From Planctomycetota bacterium (GTDB lineage: Bacteria > Planctomycetota > Phycisphaerae > UBA1845 > PWPN01): DNA of 64,000 nt. The position numbers were made by a program, and so were the translations under genes. The DNA lies in assembly GCA_029550525.1 (NCBI GenBank), contig JAKPHF010000078.1, forward strand, positions 124,001 to 188,000, read 5' to 3'. The notes below the pieces were generated by a model that ran no database searches, was not told where the DNA came from, and saw only the letters and a program-made list of their open reading frames with translations. Positions 12,446-21,752 of this stretch are shown in pieces. Within the stretch, counting starts at the first letter, position 1. Each line of letters begins with the position of its first letter.

Positions 12446-13435
12446 TTAGTCGAATTCGGACAAGACCGTGATGAACCGACGCAACTCGAGCGCGATCCGC
12501 GGCCCCGCGCTGAGCCACTCCGGACCGCCGACCGATCGCACCCGCCGTAGTCGAATAGCCTGCAAGTCGCCCACCCGCGACCAGGCGGCATAGGCGTCTG
12601 CCATCGCGTTTGAATCGACGGGATCGCGGAACTCGAGAATGATCTCGGGATCGAGAATTCGCAGCACCTCGAGCGGAATTTCGCCCTGACTGGACTGGAG
12701 CAATTCGCGCGCCGCGTTCGTATGACCGGCGTACTGGACGAGAGCGTCGAGGAAAAGCCCCGGGCCGGCGACGAAGACAGCCTGCGGCGGAACCGGCAGT
12801 TCGCCGAACAAGACAAGCACGCGCCGGGGCTGGTGAGCTGACGCGCGGGCGGCCGCCTGGAGGCGCTCAATGTCGGCCTGGATGGCGGTCACGAGCATCC
12901 GAGCGGTTTTCGGCCGGTCGCAGAGCGCCCCCAGCTTTTCGATGGCCGAATAGAGTTCGGGCAGCCCCTCATGCGGCAGGGCCTCGCAGCGAAAACCCAG
13001 CCGCGTGAGGTTAGCGAGCGTATCGCCGCTGTTTCGGGTCGCCAGCACGAGGTCGGGGTCGAGCAACTTCATGAGCCCGTAGTTACTCTCCGACAAAACG
13101 CCCACCGTTTGGACGTTGCTGATGTCGGGCGGCCAGGTGCAGTGACGCGTGCGGCCGACCAAACGATCGCGCATGCCCAGCGCACACACCAACTCCGTGA
13201 TGCTCGGGGCTAACGAAATAATCCGCCGCGGACCGGCGTTTTCTTCGCCGGGGGCGACCATCGGCTCGATGACGTAGTCGCGCACGGTGGGCAGATCCAC
13301 CACCGGCCGGCTGGCGGCGGGCGAGAGGTCGATCCGGACGGCTCGCTGGTTCAGGTGGCTCTTGACCCGCAGGCCGACGGCGACCACCGCCGCGAGGGCG
13401 ACCAGCGTCATGAGGGCGTACTTGCGCGTGTTCAT
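12446..13435 (-). CDS. Periplasmic binding protein, BtuF/FepB-like (type III)
   Basis: The protein has 329 residues from the ATG at 13435; starts at 13453 (ATG) and 13462 (TTG) are also possible. The N-terminus is a signal anchor (YALMTLVALAAVVAVGL). The core starts with PRRIISLAPSITELVCALGMRDRLVGRTRHC, the hallmark of cobalamin- and iron-siderophore-binding proteins (BtuF family), followed by VGVLSESNYGLMKLLDPDLVLATRN and a second lobe (VFVAGPGLFLDALVQYAG, PEIILEF). The family delivers corrinoid or chelated iron to an ABC importer. No BtuC or BtuD lies nearby, and the long uncleaved-looking anchor suggests that it stays on the inner membrane. Ligand unassigned. Confidence 0.8.
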   Translation of the reverse strand: MNTRKYALMTLVALAAVVAVGLRVKSHLNQRAVRIDLSPAASRPVVDLPTVRDYVIEPMVAPGEENAGPRRIISLAPSITELVCALGMRDRLVGRTRHCTWPPDISNVQTVGVLSESNYGLMKLLDPDLVLATRNSGDTLANLTRLGFRCEALPHEGLPELYSAIEKLGALCDRPKTARMLVTAIQADIERLQAAARASAHQPRRVLVLFGELPVPPQAVFVAGPGLFLDALVQYAGHTNAARELLQSSQGEIPLEVLRILDPEIILEFRDPVDSNAMADAYAAWSRVGDLQAIRLRRVRSVGGPEWLSAGPRIALELRRFITVLSEFD

Positions 13436-13476
13436 CCCCTCAGCATACCGCATTAGAGGCAAGAGTTCTCGCCCAA

Positions 13477-14970
13477 TCAGAGGGAGGTAGGATGCTCACC
13501 GGCCGAGCTGCGACGCGAAAGCCGGTGCGTCAGCAGGCGATACCCGACCAGCAGCCCGATGGTCAGAATCAACAGCTGGGCGGCCCGCTTGGACGCATGA
13601 TCGATGACCGCAGCGATCTCACGCGAGACGCTCCCGTCGTCGAGCAAGGGCCGAATATCTGCCACCAGGGCGCGGAGCTTGTCCACCGTCACGCCCAGCG
13701 ACTCGGCGCTTCTGCCGACCGCTTGGAAGCTGAACGACGTGTCGTCGGCCGGCGCGGTAGCCGGAGCCTCGGGCTGGCCACCGATGATCTGGCCGTCGGC
13801 GTCCTTCATCGAGGCAGGAATGAACTTGAGAATCTCGTGAGCCGTCTGCGTCACGGCATACGCGGTCTTTTCCAGAGCCTGCGACGCGTCGCGGACGTGA
13901 TCCACGGTCTCGGTGATCTGCGCGGCACTACGGCGCACCTGCTCGCCGGCCCGCGACACGGTCTCGGCCACGCGGGTCGCTTCGGCAAGCGTGCCGCGCA
14001 GCTCAGGCTGTGATGCATCCACGCGATCGAGAAGCTGTTCTGCCTCGCAGCGCAAATTGGCCGGCATCTGCTCGGCGATGCGGGCGATCTCGGCAGAGTT
14101 GGCCGCCAGCGTGGTCGAGCTCTGCGACAGCCGCTCCATGCTGGCCACCGTGGACGTGACCTGCGGCAACTCGAGAAGATTCATCCCGAGCAGTTGCAAC
14201 TCCCATCGGGCGTTGGCCGGAAAACCCTCGGCAACCTCGGCAAAACGTTCGACCGATCGCGAGACCGATCGAATCGAATCCGGTGTGCGGCCCACGCCCG
14301 CCAGCGCGGTCAGCGGTGCCAGCGGGAGCCCCACCAACTGTTGCAATGCCTCGCCTCGGGGGTCATCGCTCAGGTCGCGAGCTGGAGGATGCGAGAAGTC
14401 GCCCTGCATGGGGTGTTCGGAGGCATACGCCTTGACGGTCTGCTGAGCGTGCTCGAACGAGTCCTCGATCACGCATCGACGGGCCAAATCCTCGATGGCG
14501 CTGTGGATGGACCGGGCCGCTGCGACGGCCACCGCCTGTCGCTCGCCGAACGTGGATCGGCCGGCACCGGTGGTGACGTAATCGAGCATTCGCTGGCTCA
14601 GCGCCCACAGGTCCAGGAGCGCTTCTCTGGGGTCGGGTTCAGCCGCCGCGTCCCGGGCCATCTGGAGCATGCGCACGCGAAACAGGATGGCCGCTCGCCG
14701 TTCGTCGGGCGTGGCCGCCTTGCGTTCCAGCTCCATGGCCGCTTGCTCGACGGTGGAACGGAAAAATTCGACAAAGTCGCGGATCTGTTCCTCGATCTCG
14801 CTGTGTTCTTCGTTGAGCGGCAGATCCTGCGCAGACTGGCGAGGTCCGTTCGGCGTCGCCGCCGGCGGCGTGCAGCCGACGACCAGGAGCATGAGCGCGA
14901 CCGTCACCGCGCCAGTGGTCATCCATCGAGCAGGCGTCGAGCGGTCCCCGAAATATCCGATGAACGGCAT
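13477..14970 (-). CDS. Coiled-coil lipoprotein with C-terminal membrane helix, unknown function
   Basis: The protein has 497 residues. The start at 14970 is supported by GGGAG about 7 bases upstream; the frame extends further up without support. Residues 18-35 are hydrophobic and end in VVGCT, a plausible lipobox. Most of the protein is alpha-helical and charged, with long stretches of heptad-like sequence (about 230-400: SVSRSVERFAEVAEG, RIAEQMPANLR, TVSRAGEQVRRSAAQITETVDHVRDA). This recalls the HAMP/methyl-accepting or MlaD-partner coiled coils. A C-terminal transmembrane helix (LLILTIGLLVGYRLL) precedes a basic tail. It probably spans the periplasm as a tether. The gap to the BtuF-like gene is 41 bases, so the two may be co-transcribed. 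I do not recognise a family. Confidence 0.7.
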   Translation of the reverse strand: MPFIGYFGDRSTPARWMTTGAVTVALMLLVVGCTPPAATPNGPRQSAQDLPLNEEHSEIEEQIRDFVEFFRSTVEQAAMELERKAATPDERRAAILFRVRMLQMARDAAAEPDPREALLDLWALSQRMLDYVTTGAGRSTFGERQAVAVAAARSIHSAIEDLARRCVIEDSFEHAQQTVKAYASEHPMQGDFSHPPARDLSDDPRGEALQQLVGLPLAPLTALAGVGRTPDSIRSVSRSVERFAEVAEGFPANARWELQLLGMNLLELPQVTSTVASMERLSQSSTTLAANSAEIARIAEQMPANLRCEAEQLLDRVDASQPELRGTLAEATRVAETVSRAGEQVRRSAAQITETVDHVRDASQALEKTAYAVTQTAHEILKFIPASMKDADGQIIGGQPEAPATAPADDTSFSFQAVGRSAESLGVTVDKLRALVADIRPLLDDGSVSREIAAVIDHASKRAAQLLILTIGLLVGYRLLTHRLSRRSSAGEHPTSL

Positions 14971-15411
14971 CGCTGATCTCCCGTTGGCCACGACCGGCAG
15001 GACCGTCGGCGGGCTGCGCGGCATCGATGGCCGCCCGTGGCTTATCGGACGCCCGGTTCGCTTTGCGCGTTCCGCCAGCGCTCCCGTATCCGAGTCATCG
15101 GCTTGCCGGCCCCCCCATTGGAGTTGGACGTGTACGGGCACGGCAGCCACGCCCGCCTGCGAATCGATTCGCCGCGCCCGCGTTCGGGCCGATTCACAAT
15201 TCACATTCAGTCATGCTGTAGATCATCCAGGAGCGGGTGTCCGAGCATCCAGCCGATCCACGCACGGACACACGGCCTCCCGGCGTACACAACCGCTGGC
15301 ATCAGGGCTATACTGGCTCGATTCGGTCGGGAGCACGGAAGCCCGCTGACGTTCCCCTGGTTACCGCTCCCGGTTTCCAACCCATCGTGTTTTTCGGAGG
15401 AGTGTGCTGAG
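14971..15411. other. Intergenic region between divergent genes
   Basis: These 441 bases lie between the coiled-coil lipoprotein and the PreA-like gene. Open frames here are shadows and show no ribosome site. Promoters for both genes must be present, but I could not pick a convincing pair of hexamers. Confidence 0.5.
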
Positions 15412-16533
15412 TTGGCTGATCTTTCGGTTTGCGTGAACGGTTTGAACCTGCCCAACCCCTTCCTGATCGCCTCGGGGCCGCCCAGCACGAACGCCAACGT
15501 GATCGCCAAGGCGTTCGACGAGGGCTGGGGGGCGGTGGTGACCAAGACCTGCTGCTTGCGGGCCGAGCGGATCATCAACGTGGCTCCCCGCTACGCCCGG
15601 TTGCGAGCCGAAGGGACGGACGAGATTTACGGCTGGGAGAACATCGAGCTGATCAGCGACCGGGCGTTCTCCACCTGGCTGAGCGAGTTCCGCTGGCTCA
15701 AGGAGCGCTACCCCGACCAGGTGGTGATCGCCTCGATCATGGAAGAATGCAACCGCGATGCCTGGATTGAGATCGTCCAGCGCGTCCAGGAGACGGGCGT
15801 GGACGCGCTGGAGTTGAACCTCTCGTGCCCGCACGGATTGCCCGAGCGGAAGATGGGCTCGGCCATGGGCCAGGACCCCGAGATCACGCGACAGGTGTGC
15901 GAGTGGGTGATGTCGGTGGCCAAGGTGCCCGTCTGGGCCAAGCTCACGCCGAACATCACGCGCATCGAGGATCCGGGTCGGGCGGCGCTGCAGGCCGGCT
16001 GCTCGGGCTTGAGTGCCATTAATACGCTCCTGTGCATCATGGGAGTGAACCTGGAGACGCTCCGACCCGAGCCGACGGTCGAGGGTTACAGCACGCCGGG
16101 CGGCTACTCGTGCAAGGCGGTGCGTCCGATCGCCCTGCGCATGGTGGCCGAGCTCAGCCGCCTCCGCCGCGACGAGTTTCCCGACCGCACCATCAGCGGG
16201 CTGGGTGGGATCGAGTCTGGCGAGGACGCCGCCCAGTTCATTCTGCTCGGGGCTGACACCATCCAGGTCTGTACCGGCGTCATGAAGCACGGCTACGCGC
16301 TCGTTCGGCGCATGCGCGAGGCATTGACCGCGTTCATGGAGCGGCACGGCTTCGAGACCGTCGAGCAGTTCCGCGGACACAGCCTGCGTTACCTCACCAC
16401 GCATGCCGACCTCGTGCGTCGCCAGGCCGAGGCCCGGCAAGCCGGGCGCGACGGCGCCGTCCTGCGGGACACGGACTGGCGAGCCGACGAGGTGGTCGCC
16501 CAGAGCGAACGGCTGGCGCGGTCGGTCGGGTGA
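15412..16533 (+). CDS. PreA-like dihydropyrimidine/dihydroorotate dehydrogenase
   Basis: A 373-residue FMN TIM-barrel protein. The TTG start at 15412 is chosen because GGAGGAG lies about 9 bases upstream and the N-terminus then reads MADLSVCVNGLNLPNPF, as in PreA. Characteristic blocks are LNLPNPFLIASGPPSTN, ELNLSCPHG (136-142 region), AKLTPNIT, INTLLCIMGVNLETL, GLGGIESGEDAAQFILLGADTIQVCTG. The family reduces uracil and thymine together with PreT. Here the C-terminal 4Fe-4S ferredoxin domain of PreA is absent, and the loop that carries the catalytic cysteine in mammalian DPD reads SAMGQDP (Met152). No preT is adjacent. The reaction may therefore differ. Confidence 0.78.
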   Translation: MADLSVCVNGLNLPNPFLIASGPPSTNANVIAKAFDEGWGAVVTKTCCLRAERIINVAPRYARLRAEGTDEIYGWENIELISDRAFSTWLSEFRWLKERYPDQVVIASIMEECNRDAWIEIVQRVQETGVDALELNLSCPHGLPERKMGSAMGQDPEITRQVCEWVMSVAKVPVWAKLTPNITRIEDPGRAALQAGCSGLSAINTLLCIMGVNLETLRPEPTVEGYSTPGGYSCKAVRPIALRMVAELSRLRRDEFPDRTISGLGGIESGEDAAQFILLGADTIQVCTGVMKHGYALVRRMREALTAFMERHGFETVEQFRGHSLRYLTTHADLVRRQAEARQAGRDGAVLRDTDWRADEVVAQSERLARSVG

Positions 16534-16592
16534 CGAGCGAATGACGAATGACGAAGGCCGAATGACGAATATGTGATTTCGTCATTCGGCCT
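16531..16592. repeat. GAATGACGAA tandem repeat forming a hairpin between convergent genes
   Basis: Direct copies of GAATGACGAA start at the stop codon of the PreA-like gene. An inverted copy then follows, so that 16555-16570 pairs with 16577-16592 (AGGCCGAATGACGAAT with its complement). The hairpin sits 36 bases from the end of nagB and may act as a bidirectional terminator. Confidence 0.8.
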
Positions 16593-16628
16593 CTTGGCTG
16601 TCGTTCACCGCAACGATGGACGGCGCAC

Positions 16629-17426
16629 TCAGGCGTGGCCGATCATCTGCGGCACGAGGCGCTTCTTCTGCTCGTAGACCCACCGGTAGTAGTCCGCCCG
16701 CTTAAGCTTGGCTCCCGCGTCGGCATCGAGGATGACCACCACGTCGCGGTGCATCTGCAACGCACTGGCGGTCACCTGCGACGTGATGGGACCTTCGATG
16801 GCTTCGGCCACGATGGCCGCTTTCGACCGCCCGCTGGCCAGCAAGATGATGCGCCGGGCTTCCAGGATGGTGCCCACGCCCATGGTGATGGCGAACCGCG
16901 GCACCTCGTCGGCGTTCGAGAAGAACCGTGCATTGTCCTTGATGGTCTGCTCGGTCAGTGTCTTGAGACGCGTGCGCGAACCGAGCGACGACCCGGGCTC
17001 GTTGAACGCGATGTGGCCGTCGCCGCCGATGCCCAACAACTGAATGTCGATCCCGCCCGCGGCCACGATCTGCGCCTCGTACCACGCGCAGAACTCCATC
17101 ACCGACTCGGCGTGGCCGTACGGCACGTGGATGTTGCCTGGTGGAATGTTGATGTGCTTGAACAGATTCTGGTCCATGAAGTAGCGGTAGCTCTGCGGAT
17201 GCGACGGCGGCAACCCGAGATACTCGTCCAGGTTGAACGTCACGACCTGCGAGAAATCGAGCCCCTCCTCCTTGTGCAGCCGGACCAGCTCCTTGTACGT
17301 GCCGATGGGCGTGGATCCGGTGGCCAACCCCAACACGCTGTTGGGTTTGATCAACAACTGCTGGCGAATGATGCCGGCCGCCAGCTTGCTCATGTTCTCG
17401 TAGTTGTCGCAGATGATGACTTCCAT
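16629..17426 (-). CDS. nagB: Glucosamine-6-phosphate deaminase
   Basis: A 265-residue cytoplasmic enzyme converting glucosamine 6-phosphate to fructose 6-phosphate and ammonia in amino-sugar catabolism. The ATG at 17426 follows GGAGG (about 6 bases). Catalytic residues align with E. coli NagB at a constant offset of 5: Asp67 (TFNLDEYLGL), Asp136, His138 and Glu143 (GIGGDGHIAFNEPGSSL). The phosphate-binding GLATGSTP and SGRSKA motifs are present, as are SHPQSYRYFMDQNLF and the C-terminal SALQMHRDVVVILD. Length is normal. No nagA or transporter is adjacent. It converges on the PreA-like gene across the repeat hairpin. Confidence 0.96.
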   Translation of the reverse strand: MEVIICDNYENMSKLAAGIIRQQLLIKPNSVLGLATGSTPIGTYKELVRLHKEEGLDFSQVVTFNLDEYLGLPPSHPQSYRYFMDQNLFKHINIPPGNIHVPYGHAESVMEFCAWYEAQIVAAGGIDIQLLGIGGDGHIAFNEPGSSLGSRTRLKTLTEQTIKDNARFFSNADEVPRFAITMGVGTILEARRIILLASGRSKAAIVAEAIEGPITSQVTASALQMHRDVVVILDADAGAKLKRADYYRWVYEQKKRLVPQMIGHA

Positions 17427-17601
17427 CCGATCCTCCTGACGCGAACACAGGAATGACGGGCAAACCCCTTCATCCCAGCCAGACTTCATGCGGGAACCAT
17501 CGAGCGGTGGTGGTTATACCCTCGTCTCCGGGAAAATCAAAGATAGCCATCAGCTCGGTATGGTTTGCGATTGGGCACGCATGCGGTATAACGGCAGGAC
17601 G

Positions 17602-18399
17602 ATGGAGTCCGAACGCATCATGAAACGCATGCTGCTGTGGGGGCTGGGGGCGTGTATTATCCTGCCCGGCGTCGTGATGGCGGGGAAGGCCATCGCCGAC
17701 CACGCACGCACGTATGCGGTGTACAAGCGGTTCGGGAGCATGGCCGCCCCGGAGCGTGTGAAGACACTGCATCGCATCGGCGCGGAACGGGACTGGCGGC
17801 TGGCCGAACTCGTGCGGCAGACGCTGGACGCCCCGGGCAGCCGCGAGGAACTGGAGGCCGCCGGCTACGCCGCCATGCGCTTGGGCGATGCCGAGTTCCT
17901 GCCCATGCTACAGGCCCGGGCGGACGCCGGGCCCGACGATTCCGTTCGCGCCACGCTCATGATGTACGCCGCCCGCATGTCCGACCGCGACACCCGACTG
18001 TGCGACTGGTTCGATGAGGCGGCCCGATCCGAGGAACCGTGGCGGCGAATCGGTGCCGCGACCGGCCTGCTGCATCTCGGGCGAGTCGAAGCCGGTCCGC
18101 TCCTCCTGGCCGCCGTGCGCGGCAGCGACGCCGAGATGGCCGCCTTCGCCTGGCGATCGCTCGCCTGGGTCACCGGTCCCATGGGTCAGGCCATCGGACA
18201 ACCGATGAACTGGCTGCAAACCGACGCCCTTCCGACCGAGCCCGCCCAGTTCGACGAGGTCGAGCAGTTCTGGCGCGATCGTGTCACCGTAACGCTGTTG
18301 AATGATGTTGTCCGTCGCCTGACCGTTCGCGATCCCAGTTGGACGGAGATGGGCCGACTCATTCATGCCCGCAACCGCGTCGCCCGCTTGATGCAGTAA
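17602..18399 (+). CDS. Membrane-anchored alpha-helical (HEAT-like) protein, unknown function
   Basis: The protein has 265 residues from the ATG at 17602; 17620 is an alternative start. Residues 7-30 form an N-terminal membrane anchor (MLLWGLGACIILPGVVMAGKAIA). The rest is alpha-helical, with repeated short helices around Ala/Leu/Gly-rich units (RLAELVRQTLDAPGS, AAGYAAMRLGDAEFLPMLQAR, IGAATGLLHLGRVEAGPLLLAAVRG), which is typical of HEAT or PBS-lyase-like scaffolds. It probably projects into the periplasm as a protein-protein interaction module. It is divergent from nagB with a 175-base gap. No catalytic motif is visible and I cannot assign a partner. Confidence 0.65.
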   Translation: MESERIMKRMLLWGLGACIILPGVVMAGKAIADHARTYAVYKRFGSMAAPERVKTLHRIGAERDWRLAELVRQTLDAPGSREELEAAGYAAMRLGDAEFLPMLQARADAGPDDSVRATLMMYAARMSDRDTRLCDWFDEAARSEEPWRRIGAATGLLHLGRVEAGPLLLAAVRGSDAEMAAFAWRSLAWVTGPMGQAIGQPMNWLQTDALPTEPAQFDEVEQFWRDRVTVTLLNDVVRRLTVRDPSWTEMGRLIHARNRVARLMQ

Positions 18400-18471
18400 C
18401 TCGGGGGGGGACATCCTGCCCGGCTCCGGCCTACGTGACGAATGTAATACACTTTCGCGCGTGGGTCGGTG

Positions 18472-18524
18472 TTGTGGTGCAGACATCCTGGCTGCACGCG
18501 CACGCTGGAAGCGTGCACCACAAG
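18472..18524. repeat. Dispersed palindromic 50-bp element, copy 1
   Basis: The stretch is a near-identical inverted copy of 50260-50309 (5 differences in 50). It holds two nested palindromes, GGTGCACGCTTCC-type and GCAGCCAGGATGTCTGC-type. It lies between two convergent genes, 73 bases after the stop of the HEAT-like gene and 15 bases before the end of putA. Confidence 0.8.
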
Positions 18525-18538
18525 AGCACAACACGGCG

Positions 18539-21500
18539 CTACGCACCCTCGCCCGTGACGGCGGATGCCACCAGCTCCGGCGTGAAGCCGTGACGCGACG
18601 TGTTCTCCGTGATGGTCCGTGGCTGGAGGAATTGCAGCAGGTAGTCGGGGCCGCCGGCCTTCGTGCCGACGCCGCTCATGGCCAGGCCGCCGAACGGCTG
18701 GCGATCGACCAATGCCCCGGTGATCCGCTGATTAATGTAGAGATTGCCCACACGAAACTTGCGCTTGGCCTGTTCGATGTGCGCGGGATGCCGTGAGAAC
18801 ACGCCGCCGGTCAGAGCGTAGGGCGTCCCATTGGCGATCTCCAGCGCGTGGTCGAAGTTGTCGGCGATCAGCACGACCACGAGCGGACCGAAGATTTCTT
18901 CCTGAGCGATGCACGCATGGGGCGGCACGTCGGCGAAGATGGCCGGCGGCACGAAGTAGCCGCGCTGCGCGAGGTCGCTCACATCCCCCTGGTAGACCAG
19001 CCGCCCTTCCCGCCGGCCCCGCTCGATATAGCCGAGGATTCGCTCGCGGCTTTCCTGGTCGATCACCGGTCCCAACACGGTGTCGGGCTGCTCGGCCGGT
19101 CCGACGATCACCGCCCGTGCCGCCTCGACGAGCCGCTCCAGAAAGCGGTCGTGTATGCCGCCGTGCACGATCAAGCGCGAGCACGCCGAGCACTTCTGCC
19201 CCGCGTAGCCGAATGCCGAAACGATCACGCCCGCCACCGCCTCGTCCAAATCGGCGTCCGCATCGACAATGATGGCGTTCTTGCCGCCCATCTCGGCGAT
19301 CACCCGCTTGAGGCCGCGCTGGCCGGGCCGCCATTTGCCCGCCTGCTCGTAAATCTGCACACCGACGTCGCGCGAGCCGGTGAAGGCGATCACATCGACG
19401 TCGGGATGCTCGACCAGGCCGGCCCCGACGATCTCGCCCGCCCCCGGCAGATAGTTGACCACGCCCGGCGGGAAGCCGGCCTCGGACAGAATGTTCATGA
19501 ACTGCGCGGCGATGACCGGGCTCTGCTCGGCCGGCTTCATGACGACGGTGTTGCCCGCGGCCAGTGCTGCCGACGTCATCCCAGCCAGGATGGCCAGCGG
19601 GAAGTTCCACGGCGCGATCACCGCCACGACACCCTTAGGCTCGTACACGTAGACGTTGCTCTGGCCGGGCACGTCGCGCTGCCGTGGGCGGTCCTCCAGC
19701 CGACGCATCTCGCGTCCGTAGAACCGGCAGAAGTCGATGGCCTCGCACACGTCGGCGTCGGCTTCCCTCCACGGCTTGCCCGACTCGAACGCGATCCACG
19801 CCGCCAGCTCGTAGCGCCGGCGTCGCATGATCTCGGCGGCCCGACCCAGCAGCTCGGCTCGCTGGCGGGCGGAGGTCTGCGACCATTCCCGTTCGAACGC
19901 CGAGCGTGCCGCCTTCACCGCCTGGTCCACGTGCTCGGCCTGGCCCGCGTGCGCCCGCCCCACGATCTCGTCGGACTGTGAAGGATTGACCGAATCCAAC
20001 AGATGCGATGATTCGACCTCCCGTCCATCGATGACCAGCGGATACGTTCGGCCGAACCGTCCGCGCACCTGGGCGAGAGCGTGCCGCATCGACTCGCGCG
20101 CTTCCTCGCGGGAAAAATCCGCCATGGGTTCCAGTTCAAACGGCGTCATCATGGACGACTCCTCGGGATCGATGGCCACCGCCCGGGGCACAGGCCGTGA
20201 CGCGGGTTGAGTCTCGGCGGGATTGGCCAGCAGCACGTCAGGCGGCTGGTGCACGCTGAACGTCGCCCGCACGAACGACTCGTTGGCCGTGTTCTCCAAC
20301 AGTCGGCGGATGAGATACGCCATGCCCGGGATCATGGGCCCATACGGCGTGTAGATGCGCAGACGGTAGCCCAGACCGGCCACGGCCTGCTTGAGCGGAT
20401 CCCCCATCCCGAACAGCGTTTGAATCTCGAAATCGCCGGGAGGCGCGTCGATCTGCTGGGCGTAGGCGATCGCGGCGGCCAAGCTGCGCACGTTGTGACT
20501 GGCGAACGCCGGCCGCAGCCACTGCCGATGGTCCAACAGCATGCGGGCGAGTGATTCGTATTGGTCGTCACATCGCCACTTCTCGGTCAAAACGGGGATA
20601 GGCCATCCACGCTGGACCGCCTGCACGATCTCATGATCCCAGTACGCACCTTTGACCAGCCGCACCGACACAGGCGTGCCGCGGCGTTGCACCCACGCCA
20701 ACAGATCCTCGAAATCGTGCACCGCGCTCTTGAGATACGCCTGAATGACGATGCCCACGTCGGGCGTGCTGTTGAACTCGGGCTCGACGAGCAACCGCTT
20801 GAATGCGGCGAAGGTCAAATCCTTGAGCTGGTGTTGCTCGACATCGACATTGATGAACGCGCCCACGCGGCCGGCCAGCCGCACGATGGGACGCAGTCGA
20901 TCGAGTACAGCCCCGATCGCACGGTCCGGGTGGATGGGATCGAAATGCGGCGACAGTGAGCTGAGCTTGAGCGAGAGATTGACGCGAGGGATGCCGGACG
21001 CCGGCGGGCCGTCGATCGACTCGACCGGGGGCCACGATCGGGCGGCCTCGGCCAGCGCCTCGATGGTCTCGCAGCAGCGGCCGGCATACCAGTCAGCCTG
21101 AGCGTCGCTCGAACATGCCTCGCCGAGAATGTCGATGGTGAAACCCATGCCGCGCTCGCGCAGCCGCCGCACGGTGGCGATGGCCTCATCCGCGGTTTCC
21201 CCGGCGATGAACTTGTGAGCCATCCGCTCCACCTGCGACCGGATGAACGCGGCCAAGCGCGATCGAATGAGCCGGTTTGAGGCGGCGGTGCGTAGTGCCA
21301 CGTTCCAAGGAGACGGCCGGGTTAAACCCGGCCGGTCGCAAGCCGACCGCTCGCTGACTGGGCGCAAGTACGCGTCCAGGTGCTCGATGATGTCGCCATC
21401 GGTTTCGAGTGTGGGAAAAACGTCGACGAAACGAAAGAGTTGCACACGGCGGCGGGCGTCGGCCAAAACCCACTCCTGCAGTCGCTCGGACCAGCCCTCC

Positions 21501-21649
21501 CGCGACAGAATGGACGGCTCGGCGGCCCGGGCTCGCTCCAGGATCTCCCGGCCGATCTCGTGAATCCGCCGCTCGTGATCGGTGCGGTTGGCCGCCGGAT
21601 CCCACCGTTTCTCGATCCAGATCCCGCTTGTCAGCGTCGATCGATCCAC
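18539..21649 (-). CDS. putA: Bifunctional proline dehydrogenase / L-glutamate gamma-semialdehyde dehydrogenase
   Basis: Full-length PutA of 1036 residues (GTG start), oxidising proline to glutamate with FAD and then NAD. The N-terminal part carries the proline dehydrogenase barrel (about 90-480): NLSLKLSSL, NVDVEQHQLKD, SVRLVKGAYWDHE, FASHNVRSLAAAI, FEIQTLFGMG, RIYTPYGPMIPGMAYLIRRLLENTANESF. Residues about 530-1010 are the aldehyde dehydrogenase domain with Glu786 (AEMGGKN) and catalytic Cys820 (GQKCSACS), spaced 34 residues apart as in all ALDHs. There is no N-terminal ribbon-helix-helix DNA-binding domain, so it is not an autorepressor. The gene is divergent from the enolase-superfamily gene. 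Confidence 0.97.
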   Translation of the reverse strand: MDRSTLTSGIWIEKRWDPAANRTDHERRIHEIGREILERARAAEPSILSREGWSERLQEWVLADARRRVQLFRFVDVFPTLETDGDIIEHLDAYLRPVSERSACDRPGLTRPSPWNVALRTAASNRLIRSRLAAFIRSQVERMAHKFIAGETADEAIATVRRLRERGMGFTIDILGEACSSDAQADWYAGRCCETIEALAEAARSWPPVESIDGPPASGIPRVNLSLKLSSLSPHFDPIHPDRAIGAVLDRLRPIVRLAGRVGAFINVDVEQHQLKDLTFAAFKRLLVEPEFNSTPDVGIVIQAYLKSAVHDFEDLLAWVQRRGTPVSVRLVKGAYWDHEIVQAVQRGWPIPVLTEKWRCDDQYESLARMLLDHRQWLRPAFASHNVRSLAAAIAYAQQIDAPPGDFEIQTLFGMGDPLKQAVAGLGYRLRIYTPYGPMIPGMAYLIRRLLENTANESFVRATFSVHQPPDVLLANPAETQPASRPVPRAVAIDPEESSMMTPFELEPMADFSREEARESMRHALAQVRGRFGRTYPLVIDGREVESSHLLDSVNPSQSDEIVGRAHAGQAEHVDQAVKAARSAFEREWSQTSARQRAELLGRAAEIMRRRRYELAAWIAFESGKPWREADADVCEAIDFCRFYGREMRRLEDRPRQRDVPGQSNVYVYEPKGVVAVIAPWNFPLAILAGMTSAALAAGNTVVMKPAEQSPVIAAQFMNILSEAGFPPGVVNYLPGAGEIVGAGLVEHPDVDVIAFTGSRDVGVQIYEQAGKWRPGQRGLKRVIAEMGGKNAIIVDADADLDEAVAGVIVSAFGYAGQKCSACSRLIVHGGIHDRFLERLVEAARAVIVGPAEQPDTVLGPVIDQESRERILGYIERGRREGRLVYQGDVSDLAQRGYFVPPAIFADVPPHACIAQEEIFGPLVVVLIADNFDHALEIANGTPYALTGGVFSRHPAHIEQAKRKFRVGNLYINQRITGALVDRQPFGGLAMSGVGTKAGGPDYLLQFLQPRTITENTSRHGFTPELVASAVTGEGA

Positions 21650-21752
21650 GCCCCATTATAGGGAGAGCGGGACTTGCCGGCAGGACTGGTGTACAGTAGT
21701 CCCCGTAGCGGCGGGCGGACGTCCAACCGCCATAACGAGTGAGGTGACCAGC

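Noticed and set aside
21650..21752. Divergent promoter between putA and the enolase-like gene
   Set aside because: TTGCCG and TACAGT are present, but only 12 bases apart, so I do not claim a promoter.
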